Assembly (NCBI GenBank): GCA_039024435.1
Contig: JBCCQH010000003.1
Coordinates: 1 to 64,000, forward strand
Direction of reading: 5' to 3'
Length of the DNA: 64,000 nucleotides
From: JBCCQH01 sp039024435
GTDB taxonomy: Bacteria > Bacteroidota > Bacteroidia > J057 > JADKCL01
Shown: positions 27,540-36,214 of the stretch, piece after piece
How the letters are laid out: each line of letters begins with the position of its first letter
Position numbering within the stretch: position 1 is the first letter of the stretch
The notes under the pieces: model-generated
Seen by the model: only the letters and a program-made list of their open reading frames with translations
What the model was told of the DNA's origin: nothing
The model's database searches: none
Made by a program: the position numbers and the translations under genes

Positions 27540-28985
27540 TTACTCATCCCGCTCAAACGCCTGGTAGACCGGGCTTTCTTCCATGATGGTCTGTCGCTCG
27601 CCGGCGATGAGTTTGAAGATTTCCGGCCAGTCGCCTTTGAAGTTGCTGCGGATGCCCCGGTGCTCCATTTGTTCCAGGCAGTACAAGTAATAGTGGAGCA
27701 GATCGCGGCCCGGATAGGCTCCTTCCTCCACGTGGGTGAGCAGCCACCAGTACATCTGCGCGGCAAAGGCGTAGTCTTCCAGGTCGAGCGCTATGTCACC
27801 GTAGGTGAGCAGATCTTGTTTGAGCTTGCCCTTTTCTTCAAACAAGGCTTGGGCCTCTTGCCGGCGGAACAGCCGGTAACCTTCCTTGCCCGATTGGGCC
27901 TTCACGCCCATTGCGTAGAGCGGGTCGCAGGCATAGACCACCTTTTTGAAGCGGTTCCACTCTTCCATGCTCCGCTCTAGGTCGCCTTCTTTGGCGGCCG
28001 TAGAGAAGTACCATTCGTAGTTGAGCCAGGCCGAACCCGGAAAATCCTTGAGCAGCTTGTTGTAGTGCGCAATGGCTTCGTCATATTTGCCGGCATCGTG
28101 CAGTTTGATGCCGTCCCGGATCGCCGCATTCAGATCTTTCATCAGCAAGTCCAGTCGCGTCCCGAGCTCGTCCATCAGCGCATCCGGCAAGGAGCCTTCT
28201 TCGGAAAAGAGCGGAATGAGTTCGAGGTAGCGCTTGCCCCGGTCAAACTGGCCCTGAATCAAGTGGAGCACAGCTTTGGTAAAGGGAATCAACTGATTGC
28301 CCGGCTCCATCTCCATCATGGCCCGCCAGTAGTCGTGGTTGTCGCGGGTCAAGGCTTCCACCGGGCGTTCCCGGTACTTGCCTTCCTCTAAGACTTTGCC
28401 CATCGCCAGCACTCCGGCAAACTCCGGATTTGCCTTCCGCTCGTAGTGGGTCAGCAAGGGCAAGACCCACTGCTCCAACCACAACTGAAGCGCTTCTTTT
28501 TTCGCCGGAAGATCGAGTTTCGCGTAGGCTTCCAGGCGTTGCAGGCGCGGCACCATGCGCGCCGGGATTATACCATCGCCTTCCCCACCGGCATTGACCC
28601 GCCCCACAATGCCCATGGTGTAGTCCACGGAACTGGCTTCGATGGGATTCAGCTTCTTCAGGCGCGACCGCAGTTCCTTTTTGATTTTTTCCGGCAATTC
28701 CGGATTCCCTTTGAGTTCGATCCGGGGCGCTTTCCCGAGCCGAAAGGTGAACAGCACAATCGCATCAAAGTTGCCTTTGGCTTTGTTGAGCACCGATTCG
28801 ATGGCATCATTTGCCTCACTCACGTAAGCGATGAATCGGTCCTGGTCCAGGGTCGCCGTCGCCGCCAGCTCCGGATCGAGCAACTGGATTTTCATATCGA
28901 CCTGGGCCCGGATTGCGGAAGCGGACAGCACCAGGAAGACGAGCCAGCTCGTGAACGTACGGTATAGCGTGAAGTAAGTATTCAT
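27540..28985 (-). CDS. Secreted TPR-like hypothetical protein
   Basis: 481 residues from ATG 28985. Signal peptide (TSWLVFLVLSASAIRAQ). The mature protein is helical with tetratricopeptide-like pairs in the second half, for example 'KLHDAGKYDEAIAHYNKLLK' and 'DLERSMEEWNRFKKVVYACD', and a DNHDYWRAMMEMEPGNQ helix pair, as in TPR scaffolds. The N-terminal quarter (about 25-130) looks like an alpha/beta domain. Family unknown. It precedes the multi-helix membrane protein gene on the same strand with an 81-base gap, a possible operon. Confidence 0.75.
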   Translation of the reverse strand: MNTYFTLYRTFTSWLVFLVLSASAIRAQVDMKIQLLDPELAATATLDQDRFIAYVSEANDAIESVLNKAKGNFDAIVLFTFRLGKAPRIELKGNPELPEKIKKELRSRLKKLNPIEASSVDYTMGIVGRVNAGGEGDGIIPARMVPRLQRLEAYAKLDLPAKKEALQLWLEQWVLPLLTHYERKANPEFAGVLAMGKVLEEGKYRERPVEALTRDNHDYWRAMMEMEPGNQLIPFTKAVLHLIQGQFDRGKRYLELIPLFSEEGSLPDALMDELGTRLDLLMKDLNAAIRDGIKLHDAGKYDEAIAHYNKLLKDFPGSAWLNYEWYFSTAAKEGDLERSMEEWNRFKKVVYACDPLYAMGVKAQSGKEGYRLFRRQEAQALFEEKGKLKQDLLTYGDIALDLEDYAFAAQMYWWLLTHVEEGAYPGRDLLHYYLYCLEQMEHRGIRSNFKGDWPEIFKLIAGERQTIMEESPVYQAFERDE

Positions 28986-29402
28986 AGGTCAATGGTCAGA
29001 AATAAACGCATCGGCGGTTCCTCTCGGCCGGATCTTGCCTGCCTTTTCCCGAAAAGAACCCGTCCATCCCGTGATCGGATACGGTAGGCGATGTAGGACA
29101 ATGAAGTTCGGGATTTTAACCGAAGAACAAAAGGGTTCCCGCAGGTAGTGCGTGGTGGTGGTCGAGGAAAAAGATGCGCTCAATTTCCGATTGCCTGATT
29201 TCCAATGGTCCGCCCGGTGTTGCCCCTCGCGGCTGCTTGATCCTCGTAAATGCGCAGCCTGGGAGGCGGCTTAAAATAAATAGGTAGCTTTTGCCAGTGC
29301 GGATCTGTGCGTCCTTCGAAGCCTACTGCCCGCAATGGGAACGCCAAAACCATCCGACAGAAAAATACAAAGCCGGTTCGCGGGCTTGCCCGGAAGCCTC
29401 CC
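28986..29402. other. 417-base intergenic region with dispersed repeat
   Basis: Lies between the stop of the GWxTD gene and the start of the TPR-like gene, both leftward. It carries a copy of the paired repeat at 29184-29206. No protein-like frame is seen. A promoter for the 28985 start is likely. Confidence 0.6.
29184..29206 (+). repeat. Paired TTTCCAATT repeat, copy B
   Basis: TTTCCGATTG-CCTGA-TTTCCAAT. One base differs from the inverse copy at 43694-43716. Intergenic. Confidence 0.85.
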
Positions 29403-30845
29403 TCAACGATCCCAGCGGCCTCCAGTATCGTCCACGTCCAGGTTGGCATCCATCGCGGTGCGCACCACGTCAAACTCCCAGCGGGGATTGTTGAACTCGC
29501 CATTGAGATCGGAGTGGATCAAGACATAATCGCCGGTCGCCATATTGGGATCGAAGAAAATAAATATCCGATTGGCTTGGGTCTTGATCTTGTTGTAGCG
29601 CCAGATGTGGTAGGGATAGCGGGTATTGCTGCTGGGAAAGCGCTCGACATCGTTCGGAGGACCGTAGGTGAGCATGACGCGGCCCCGATCCGTGCGCCAA
29701 CCTTCCTTGTGGGAAGCCTTAAACTGCTGATTCGCGTACTCTACGCGTGATTTGTAGGCAATCCAGGGCTTGGCCGGGCTTTCCGCGTTCGCGGAGCGGC
29801 GCTTGCTCCAAAAGTTCAGGAAATAGTTTTTCTTTTCCTCATAAGTTTCCAGCGCCTTCGCAAAGTTCCGTTCCGTGGAAGTTGAGATGTAGTACAGCGT
29901 ATGGATGTAGTAGTCCAATTGCTCCTCGTCCAGGTTAAAATATTCTTCGTACGCCCCGTCGGTCGCAGCGACGTTTTGGGCTTCGACCTTGGAATTGACC
30001 AAGAAAAATTTCTTCGTCCGGTTGGCGATGATCTTGTTTTGGTGGTTGTAGATGTCGACGTTGAGGTCGTAGGTCTGAGAAGGCAATTCACTTAAATTCA
30101 GCGTCATGGATAAAATATCCAGCGGGACCGGTTTGTGACGCACTGTCTTTTGGACTGCGGCCATTTTATCGGTTGAATTGGCCTGGGTGACGTATACATG
30201 GGCAAAATAGGCTTTTTCCGACTCCCGGTCCACGTGGTACAATTCCAGGTAAAAACGCAGTGAATCCGCATCGATAAAAGTGCTGTTGGTCACCAGTGGC
30301 ATAATGTCATAGCCCAATTTGCTGTGCGGCTGGGTCACCGTCGACTTGCGAAAAGATTGGATAAATTCAATGTCACTGGTCGAGCAGAAATTAGGCGATT
30401 GGGGCTCGATGATCATTTCCTGGACGAATTTGTGCTGCTTGGCACCGGCGTTGACTTGGTCCTGCAACAGCCCGGTAACGATGTACTCGCCCGGCTCCAA
30501 TGCGATGCGCCGGACGTCCATGATCCCAAACCGCGTTCCCATCCGCGAGGTATCGGCCACTTCTCCACTGACCAGTTCAAACGTGCGGTCGTACACCGGT
30601 TCGGTCGCTTCTTTGGCCTCGATTTCAAGCTGCACCGAAACCTTGGACTGAAATGCCCCGTTTTCCAGCGGAGCGTAATCCACCGAAGCCGCGTCCACAT
30701 CGAGGTACAACTCCATGTAAGGCCGGCCTTCCTGGTCGTAAAACTTGCCCATATCCACGTAGTAAACGAGGTCCCGGGACTGCCCCACAACCGCCAAGGC
30801 GGTGATCAAGAAAGAGAATAGAAATACAATGGTCGACTTTTTCAT
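29403..30845 (-). CDS. GWxTD domain-containing secreted protein
   Basis: 480 residues from ATG 30845. Signal peptide (KKSTIVFLFSFLITALAVVGQ). The first 330 residues are beta-rich. The GWxTD domain is in the C-terminal third, with the eponymous motif in 'HKEGWRTDRGRVMLTYGPP' and the following conserved 'DVERFPSSNTRYPYHIWRYN' and the end 'NNPRWEFDVVRT'. The domain is common in Bacteroidota and Acidobacteriota secreted proteins. Its function is not established. The divergent WbqC gene starts 141 bases away and shares the promoter region that has a 17-base palindrome. Confidence 0.88.
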   Translation of the reverse strand: MKKSTIVFLFSFLITALAVVGQSRDLVYYVDMGKFYDQEGRPYMELYLDVDAASVDYAPLENGAFQSKVSVQLEIEAKEATEPVYDRTFELVSGEVADTSRMGTRFGIMDVRRIALEPGEYIVTGLLQDQVNAGAKQHKFVQEMIIEPQSPNFCSTSDIEFIQSFRKSTVTQPHSKLGYDIMPLVTNSTFIDADSLRFYLELYHVDRESEKAYFAHVYVTQANSTDKMAAVQKTVRHKPVPLDILSMTLNLSELPSQTYDLNVDIYNHQNKIIANRTKKFFLVNSKVEAQNVAATDGAYEEYFNLDEEQLDYYIHTLYYISTSTERNFAKALETYEEKKNYFLNFWSKRRSANAESPAKPWIAYKSRVEYANQQFKASHKEGWRTDRGRVMLTYGPPNDVERFPSSNTRYPYHIWRYNKIKTQANRIFIFFDPNMATGDYVLIHSDLNGEFNNPRWEFDVVRTAMDANLDVDDTGGRWDR

Positions 30846-30925
30846 TATCTCGTCAGCTTTGGGCCAAAAATGCGCAATACGGGCGTAAAGCTACCGTAAA
30901 TTCCCCATTTCAATGCGACAATCGT

Positions 30926-30951
30926 TAGTTTTGTCCTGATTAGTAATCAGG
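30926..30951 (+). promoter_or_regulatory. TAnnTTTG -7 box with abutting 17-base palindrome
   Basis: TAGTTTTG (30926-30933) fits the Bacteroidota -7 consensus TAnnTTTG exactly. Right after it CCTGATTA-G-TAATCAGG (30935-30951) is a perfect 8-bp inverted repeat with one central base, a position typical of an operator at the transcription start. The intergenic region is shared with the divergent GWxTD gene. No clear -33 element was seen. Confidence 0.55.
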
Positions 30952-30986
30952 GAGTTGCCGCCTTCTTTTGTAAAGATAATTAGAAT

Positions 30987-31616
30987 ATGAAGATTTTTCC
31001 GGTTTATTATTTCCCCCCTGTTTCATGGTTTGCCGCCGCCGTCAATGGTGGACAAATCCTCCTGGAACAGCACGAATATTACCGCAAACAGCATTGCTTC
31101 AACCGGACCAATATCCTCACCCCCAACGGAGTGCTTAAACTCAGCATCCCCATCCGCAAGTCCCCGGAGTACACGCCACTCTACCACCGAACGATCTCCT
31201 ACGACTGGACCTGGCGCAAGATCCATTGGCGCTCCCTGATCAGCGCCTACCGCTCTTCGCCCTATTTCGAATACTACGAAGACCGGCTGGCTCCCTTTTT
31301 TACCCGCCAAACCGAATCACTGATGAAGCTGAACCTGGACCTGCTCACCGTGGTGCGGGATGCCCTCAAAGTCGATCTGGAATGGACCCTGAGCGACGGC
31401 TACCACGACCGCGCTCACTACACCGAAGATTTCCGCAATGGCTTCGACGCCAAATTGCAAACCACCCCGTCCTGGTTCCGCCCTGCCCCCTATCCCCAGG
31501 TCTTCGGGACAAAATTTGTTCCCGACCTGAGCATCCTGGACCTGCTCTTCAATTGCGGGCCGGAATCGGTACGGATCTTGCGGGACAGCATTGTGGAACC
31601 TTCTTTGGAACAATGA
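30987..31616 (+). CDS. WbqC family protein
   Basis: 209 residues from ATG 30987. The WbqC fold starts at the N-terminus: MKIFPVYYFPPVSWFAAAV, with the family-typical P-x-Y-x-P-x-x-x-F/W; then 'CFNRTNILTPNGVLKLSIPI' (asparagine-rich strand N-R-x-x-I), 'WRKIHWRSLISAYRSSPYF' and 'YYEDRLAPFF', and end 'SILDLLFNCG'. The family is found next to lipopolysaccharide or surface sugar genes and is proposed to be an amidotransferase or synthase-like enzyme, but is not biochemically defined. Its stop overlaps the start of the next gene by 4 bases (ATGA). Confidence 0.88.
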   Translation: MKIFPVYYFPPVSWFAAAVNGGQILLEQHEYYRKQHCFNRTNILTPNGVLKLSIPIRKSPEYTPLYHRTISYDWTWRKIHWRSLISAYRSSPYFEYYEDRLAPFFTRQTESLMKLNLDLLTVVRDALKVDLEWTLSDGYHDRAHYTEDFRNGFDAKLQTTPSWFRPAPYPQVFGTKFVPDLSILDLLFNCGPESVRILRDSIVEPSLEQ

Positions 31617-32473
31617 AATACTTCCTTTCTCTCTTCGCCGCGCTCCTAATTGTCGTAGGCATGGGGCCTCGGACATTTGCCCAGGTCAATGACAGCTTGC
31701 CGCAACTTGCTGCCGGCCGCCTGGACTGGGGGCCCTATCGGGCACTGGCCCCCCAGCGGTTCAACCAGAAAGACTACGCTGTCTACATGGTCCGCGTCAA
31801 CAAATTCCACGAAATCTTCGAAACCGATCCCCGGCAACAGTGGGTCGATGACTTTCACTTTTTCGACCTGAATGGCGACCTCATGCCGGATGCCATCTAC
31901 AGTGGTTCTAGCCAGTACTTCAAAGGCGACCGCAGCCTGATCATGATCGGGGACACCGCCCTGCAGTACCCCATCACCTTCGACCAACCGGGATACATCC
32001 AGGCCCTAGAAATGGCCGACACTTGTCTCAAACTGACGGTGGTCCAAGAAGCCTCCGGAATCGATTATCGGGTAAATCTACGGCGGTTTCGCTACGACCA
32101 CGCCACCGATACTGCGACCCAACTTTGGGGCCTGCAGTACCTCAGCACCACCCAGATCCCCCCCAATCGCAACCCAGCGGTGCCCTTGGTCTTGCGACGG
32201 CCTACCTATTTGCGCACCTCCGCCGAAATCATCAGCGAACCGGCCATTGACTACGACCAAGACGGCCATCCCGATGGCGTAGGCAACATCATTGCCGACC
32301 TGCAACCCGGTTTGCCCCTGCTGCGGCTTTGGCAAGAAATCCGAAATGGAGAAGATTGGAGCTTTGTAATCCTACTGGAAGCGCCCTCAGGCAAGCACCT
32401 CTTTTCCGTCCCCCCCAACGACAAAATCCCCCAAGGCTACGCCGGCTGGCTTCCCAGCAAAGCAATGGAGTGA
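31613..32473 (+). CDS. Secreted hypothetical protein with FG-GAP-like calcium motifs
   Basis: 286 residues, start ATG 31613 overlapping the WbqC stop, which argues for translational coupling and against a longer in-frame start at 31226. Signal peptide YFLSLFAALLIVVGMGPRTFAQ. Two D-rich loops, 'FFDLNGDLMPDAIYSG' and 'DYDQDGHPDGVGN', resemble FG-GAP calcium-binding repeats. The rest is beta-rich and not recognised. Probably a surface or periplasmic protein. Confidence 0.75.
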   Translation: MKYFLSLFAALLIVVGMGPRTFAQVNDSLPQLAAGRLDWGPYRALAPQRFNQKDYAVYMVRVNKFHEIFETDPRQQWVDDFHFFDLNGDLMPDAIYSGSSQYFKGDRSLIMIGDTALQYPITFDQPGYIQALEMADTCLKLTVVQEASGIDYRVNLRRFRYDHATDTATQLWGLQYLSTTQIPPNRNPAVPLVLRRPTYLRTSAEIISEPAIDYDQDGHPDGVGNIIADLQPGLPLLRLWQEIRNGEDWSFVILLEAPSGKHLFSVPPNDKIPQGYAGWLPSKAME

Positions 32474-32600
32474 TCGATGATTTTCGCTTTCTGATGGAAT
32501 TGGGAAATGCTTTTCGCCGAGCAGAAATTCAAGCGCGTACACGGAGCATCAGTCAGCAATCATAGCATCCGCAATCTCAAACGGGATTTGCCCACCGGGC

Positions 32601-32623
32601 GGATCCTAGCCGCACGGCACGCC
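32601..32623. repeat. Dispersed GC-rich repeat, copy 2
   Basis: GGATCCTAGCCGCACGGC... is 21 of 23 identical to 10097-10119. It is followed at 32643-32677 by CAATTGAAAACTGGAAATTT-type sequence of the TTTCCAATT family. The pair marks the left side of the retron locus. Confidence 0.65.
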
Positions 32624-32676
32624 GCGTGTACGCGAGGCGCGTCAATTGAAAACTGGAAATTTCCTGATTGAAAATT

Positions 32677-32907
32677 CTAAAACAACCCGCCACCCGCAGT
32701 TGCGCCATCATTGGCCATCGAGAGGATGTCGTCCATCGATTCTTCTACGTAGAGGCTTTTGCCGTTTTCCAGATAGACCCTCGAATGGGCACCGTAGCTG
32801 TTTTGAAATTCTTCGATCATCAGGATGTTGCGCACACTGACGACAATTTCGTTGCTGAATTGGGGACTGCCATTGTCAGCACGGTTCAATTTGATCAATA
32901 AGGCCAT
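32677..32907 (-). CDS. Small FlbD/LytTR-like beta-fold protein
   Basis: 76 residues from ATG 32907; an in-frame extension to 33072 is AT-rich and not protein-like. The core 'NEIVVSVRNILMIEEFQ' ... 'SRVYLENGKSLYVEESMDDI' has the pattern of the short FlbD-type or LytTR-like fold: a strand with a Leu/Ile-rich face, then x-V-x-L-x-x-G-x-x-x-x-V-x-E-S. The glycine-rich tail ends GGGLF. Such small proteins are widespread in Bacteroidota and of unknown function. It is divergent to the retron operon, with 178 bases between the starts. Confidence 0.7.
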   Translation of the reverse strand: MALLIKLNRADNGSPQFSNEIVVSVRNILMIEEFQNSYGAHSRVYLENGKSLYVEESMDDILSMANDGATAGGGLF

Positions 32908-33085
32908 GACATTGTGATTTTTTGTGAAGGAATCCGGTCGGTATTCGCAAGGAGAAGAACGGAGAAAATGCCCAGAATTGCAACCCAAAGCAAATATTTT
33001 CCCTCCCCAACGCGTGGCACTCTGAACATCTTTTTCTAAATTGGACTTCCCATTGCGGACAATTACTACCAAAACCTGATCTATT

Positions 33086-36000
33086 GTGCAATTGATCCAA
33101 AAAGCCCGGCTGTTTTTTCAGCAGGGAGGTTCCGATAAGGTCTACGAGGTCGACTTATGCGAAGTCGGCCCCGGCGAATACGTAGTGAACTTTCGCTACG
33201 GCCGCCGCGGCGCCAACCTCAAAGAAGGCACCAAAACCGTATTTCCGGTCCCCCTCGACAAGGCCCAGAAGGAATTTGACAAGCTCGTCAACGGCAAAAA
33301 GCGCAAAGGCTACGCGGACCTGCCCGGCTCCACCGAACAGGATGCCCCTGAAGACGCCGCCTCGGTCGCCGAAACCAATTCCGGTATGGCCAGCAAGGTG
33401 CTGGAATACCTGGAACAGGCCGCCCAGGGCGCCTACGACGAAAAGCGCTGGAAACTGTCCCGCGTGATTTGGCGAGCGGGCGAACTCCAACTCAAAGCAG
33501 CTGCCCCCCACCTGCAAGCCATTGCCCCCCGCGAGGACAGCCTGTTCAACTATTCCCTGGCCTGGGCCCTCGGACGCTGCGGGGACCAAGAGGTACTCCC
33601 CGCGCTGAAAAAAATCCCCACCCAGGAGGATCCCAAAACCGCCCGCATCGCCGCCGAAGTCCGGTTGCTTCTGGGCACCGACGCAGACAAAGCCGAAATC
33701 GTAGAAACGGCGATCGCCAAGCTGCCGAGTAGCCTCCGCAGCGCCGTGCAAACCCAGAATCCCGAGCTGGTTGGCGCTGCGCTGGAAGAGTTGGTCTTTT
33801 CCCTAAAGAGCGACCTCAACAACTTCCTCTACCTGCTCTACCAAATCGCCGCCGTCCACGCATTTGTCCAGCCCCCGCTGCTGGACGTCCTGGCGCGGGT
33901 CCCGCTGCGCCCCCCCTTCTTCCGGGCCATTCGCTACATCTACAAAGCCGCCGAGTTCCGGGGCGACAGCTCAACCGCCGGCCTGCTCTTCGTGCGCCTG
34001 GAAAAAGCGCCCGCCTTTTTCCGCATGCCCAAGTGGTGGCGCTCAGTCTGGGTTGGAAACAGCTACGTCGACGCAGAAAAGGAACTCGTCAAGGAAGACA
34101 GCAAACTCGCCTTTTCCCAAGACACCCGCAATTACCTCCTTCGCCGGTCAAATCGCTTCCTGGACAAACTCGCCCGCACCGGTGCCGGCTACCCCCAACT
34201 GGCTCGCTACATCCTGCTCCAATACCGCGATGGCGAAGGCTACCGCGCCACCCAGGAAGTCTTCTGGAGCTACCGATTCGAAAACAACCGCTGGCGCTCG
34301 ATCCGAACGCACCGCTACTACCCAGAAATGGGCAATTTCCTGCTGCTCTACCACATCTTGTACGGCAATAGCACCCGCTTCAAGCCCGGGGCCAATGGTG
34401 CCCGCTGGACCTACCGGGCACCGGCAACGCCCTCCGATCCGCCCCCGGAAAACCGCGAGGAAATCTATCCGCACCTCTGGGATGAAGCCCCAGAGGACCT
34501 GAAAGCCCTGCTGATCGAGAGCCGCTGTCGACTCGTAGTGGAATTCGCCGCCAAAGCCTTCAAGGTGAATCCGCACCGCTCGCAACACACCGACCTCGAT
34601 TTTATCCGGGGCCTGCTCGGTAGCCCCTATCCTACCGCCAACGAACTCGGCCTGGAACTGGCCCGCGAGACCTACGATCCGGCCCAGCCGGACAAAGGTC
34701 TCCTCCGCGCCCTGGTCAACTGCGTACTCGACGACGCCCGCGAACTCGGCCTCCAATGGATCGCCGAACAGCAGCGCACCTTGTTCCGGGACGCGGCCTT
34801 CCTCGCCGATCTCATTACCAGCCACTACTCCGACGTCCGAAAGTCCACCTCCGACCGTCTGAAAGTCTCCTTCCTCGACCGCGAAATCCGCGAGGCCGCC
34901 GGCCAAAAAGTGCTGGCCACCCTCATCGATTTTCCGACCGAAGATCCTGAAGGTTGGGAACCCGAATGGATATCGGCGGTGATCGATCTGGTGCTGATCC
35001 ACTTCGCCGATGCCCTGAATGCTCTCAGCGCCGAGGTCATCGTCGGCCTGGCGACCCATCCCTGGGAAGCCATGCAACTGCTCGCCGGGCAGGTCATGTT
35101 GAAACATTTCCAGCCCAAATCGGACCTGCCGGAAGCCGCCTTGCACGCCCTCATTGACAGTGAGTGGCCCACCGCACGCGGACTCGGGGCCGAAGTGTTC
35201 GGACAACTGCCGCTGGCAGTGCTGCGGGAACGCAAGGACATCGTCGCCGGCTTTTGCGTATCCCGCCACCCGGAGATCCGGGCGCAAGCCGCTCCTCTGG
35301 TCACCCGCCTTGTGGCGCAAGATGCCGAATTTGCCCGGGGTCTGCTGCAGTTGTTTGTGCCCGCACTCTGGCGCAAAGAGTCCTACGACGGCGTCCACGC
35401 CGATCTCTCAAATCTGATCCTGGTGGCCCTCAAGGATCATTTGGGGCAGATTTCGCCCGCCCACATCTGGAAACTGATCGACTCCGATCACCGGCCCGCC
35501 CACGAACTTGGGCACTACTTGCTCACCCAGGCGATTGACCCCGAATCGCTTCCCCTGTCCCGCCTCGTCGGTCTGGGGAGCCACGAACTGCGGGCGCTGC
35601 GCCGCTACACCTGGGATTACTTCAACCAAAACATCCCCCGGATCAAGTACGAACGCGAATCGGCATTGAAATTGCTCGATGCCAGTTGGGAAGACAGCCG
35701 GGAATTTGCCCGGGAATATTTCGGGCAGCACTTCGGCGAAAACGACTGGACACCGGAACTGCTGGTCAGCATTTGCGACAGCGTCCGCGCCGAACTGCAA
35801 ACCTTTGGCCGGCAATTGATCACCCGTTTTTTCCAGGAAAAAGACGGTGAGCAGTACTTGCTCAAACTCAGCCAGCACCCCAAAACGGAGCTGCAACTCT
35901 TCGTGACCAATTACCTGGAACGCTTCGCCGGCGGGCAGCCCGACCGCATCGTAGGACTGGACCTGTATTTCCGGGCGGTACTCGGACAAGTGCGCAAAGG

Positions 36001-36214
36001 CCGGGCCGCCAAAGAGCGCATTTTTGCTTTTCTGCACAAAGAAGCCCGGGCCTCCGAATCGGTAGCGGTGTGGTTCATTCCCCTGCTGAATCACTTGGTG
36101 CTGACCATTTCCTACCAGGACAAGGCACACTGCATCCGGATCCTGACCGATCTGCGCTACCGCTATCCCCATCTGGAATCCTCGCTCACTGTACAAACCT
36201 TCGAACACAAATGA
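33086..36214 (+). CDS. Retron accessory protein: WGR domain with ARM/HEAT-repeat solenoid
   Basis: 1042 residues from GTG 33086 (TTG two bases before is out of frame; no ATG is near). The N-terminal WGR domain (residues about 1-75) shows 'VYEVDLCEVGPGEYVVNFRY' and G-R-R-G-x-x-x-x-x-G-T-K-T, the signature of a DNA-end/poly(ADP-ribose)-type binding fold. From about residue 110 to the end the protein is an alpha solenoid with HEAT/ARM-like repeats, including 'GHYLLTQAIDPESLPLSRLV'. The ATGA overlap with the SWIM gene and the retron ncRNA + RT just downstream indicate one operon. I interpret it as the ARM-repeat component of a tripartite retron defence system; the mechanism is not known. No nuclease motif was seen. 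Confidence 0.85.
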   Translation: MQLIQKARLFFQQGGSDKVYEVDLCEVGPGEYVVNFRYGRRGANLKEGTKTVFPVPLDKAQKEFDKLVNGKKRKGYADLPGSTEQDAPEDAASVAETNSGMASKVLEYLEQAAQGAYDEKRWKLSRVIWRAGELQLKAAAPHLQAIAPREDSLFNYSLAWALGRCGDQEVLPALKKIPTQEDPKTARIAAEVRLLLGTDADKAEIVETAIAKLPSSLRSAVQTQNPELVGAALEELVFSLKSDLNNFLYLLYQIAAVHAFVQPPLLDVLARVPLRPPFFRAIRYIYKAAEFRGDSSTAGLLFVRLEKAPAFFRMPKWWRSVWVGNSYVDAEKELVKEDSKLAFSQDTRNYLLRRSNRFLDKLARTGAGYPQLARYILLQYRDGEGYRATQEVFWSYRFENNRWRSIRTHRYYPEMGNFLLLYHILYGNSTRFKPGANGARWTYRAPATPSDPPPENREEIYPHLWDEAPEDLKALLIESRCRLVVEFAAKAFKVNPHRSQHTDLDFIRGLLGSPYPTANELGLELARETYDPAQPDKGLLRALVNCVLDDARELGLQWIAEQQRTLFRDAAFLADLITSHYSDVRKSTSDRLKVSFLDREIREAAGQKVLATLIDFPTEDPEGWEPEWISAVIDLVLIHFADALNALSAEVIVGLATHPWEAMQLLAGQVMLKHFQPKSDLPEAALHALIDSEWPTARGLGAEVFGQLPLAVLRERKDIVAGFCVSRHPEIRAQAAPLVTRLVAQDAEFARGLLQLFVPALWRKESYDGVHADLSNLILVALKDHLGQISPAHIWKLIDSDHRPAHELGHYLLTQAIDPESLPLSRLVGLGSHELRALRRYTWDYFNQNIPRIKYERESALKLLDASWEDSREFAREYFGQHFGENDWTPELLVSICDSVRAELQTFGRQLITRFFQEKDGEQYLLKLSQHPKTELQLFVTNYLERFAGGQPDRIVGLDLYFRAVLGQVRKGRAAKERIFAFLHKEARASESVAVWFIPLLNHLVLTISYQDKAHCIRILTDLRYRYPHLESSLTVQTFEHK

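Noticed and set aside
31226..31612. Longer start of the 31613 gene inside the WbqC gene
   Set aside because: It would be antisynonymous overlap in another frame; ATG 31613 starts a signal peptide and gives a normal ATGA coupling.
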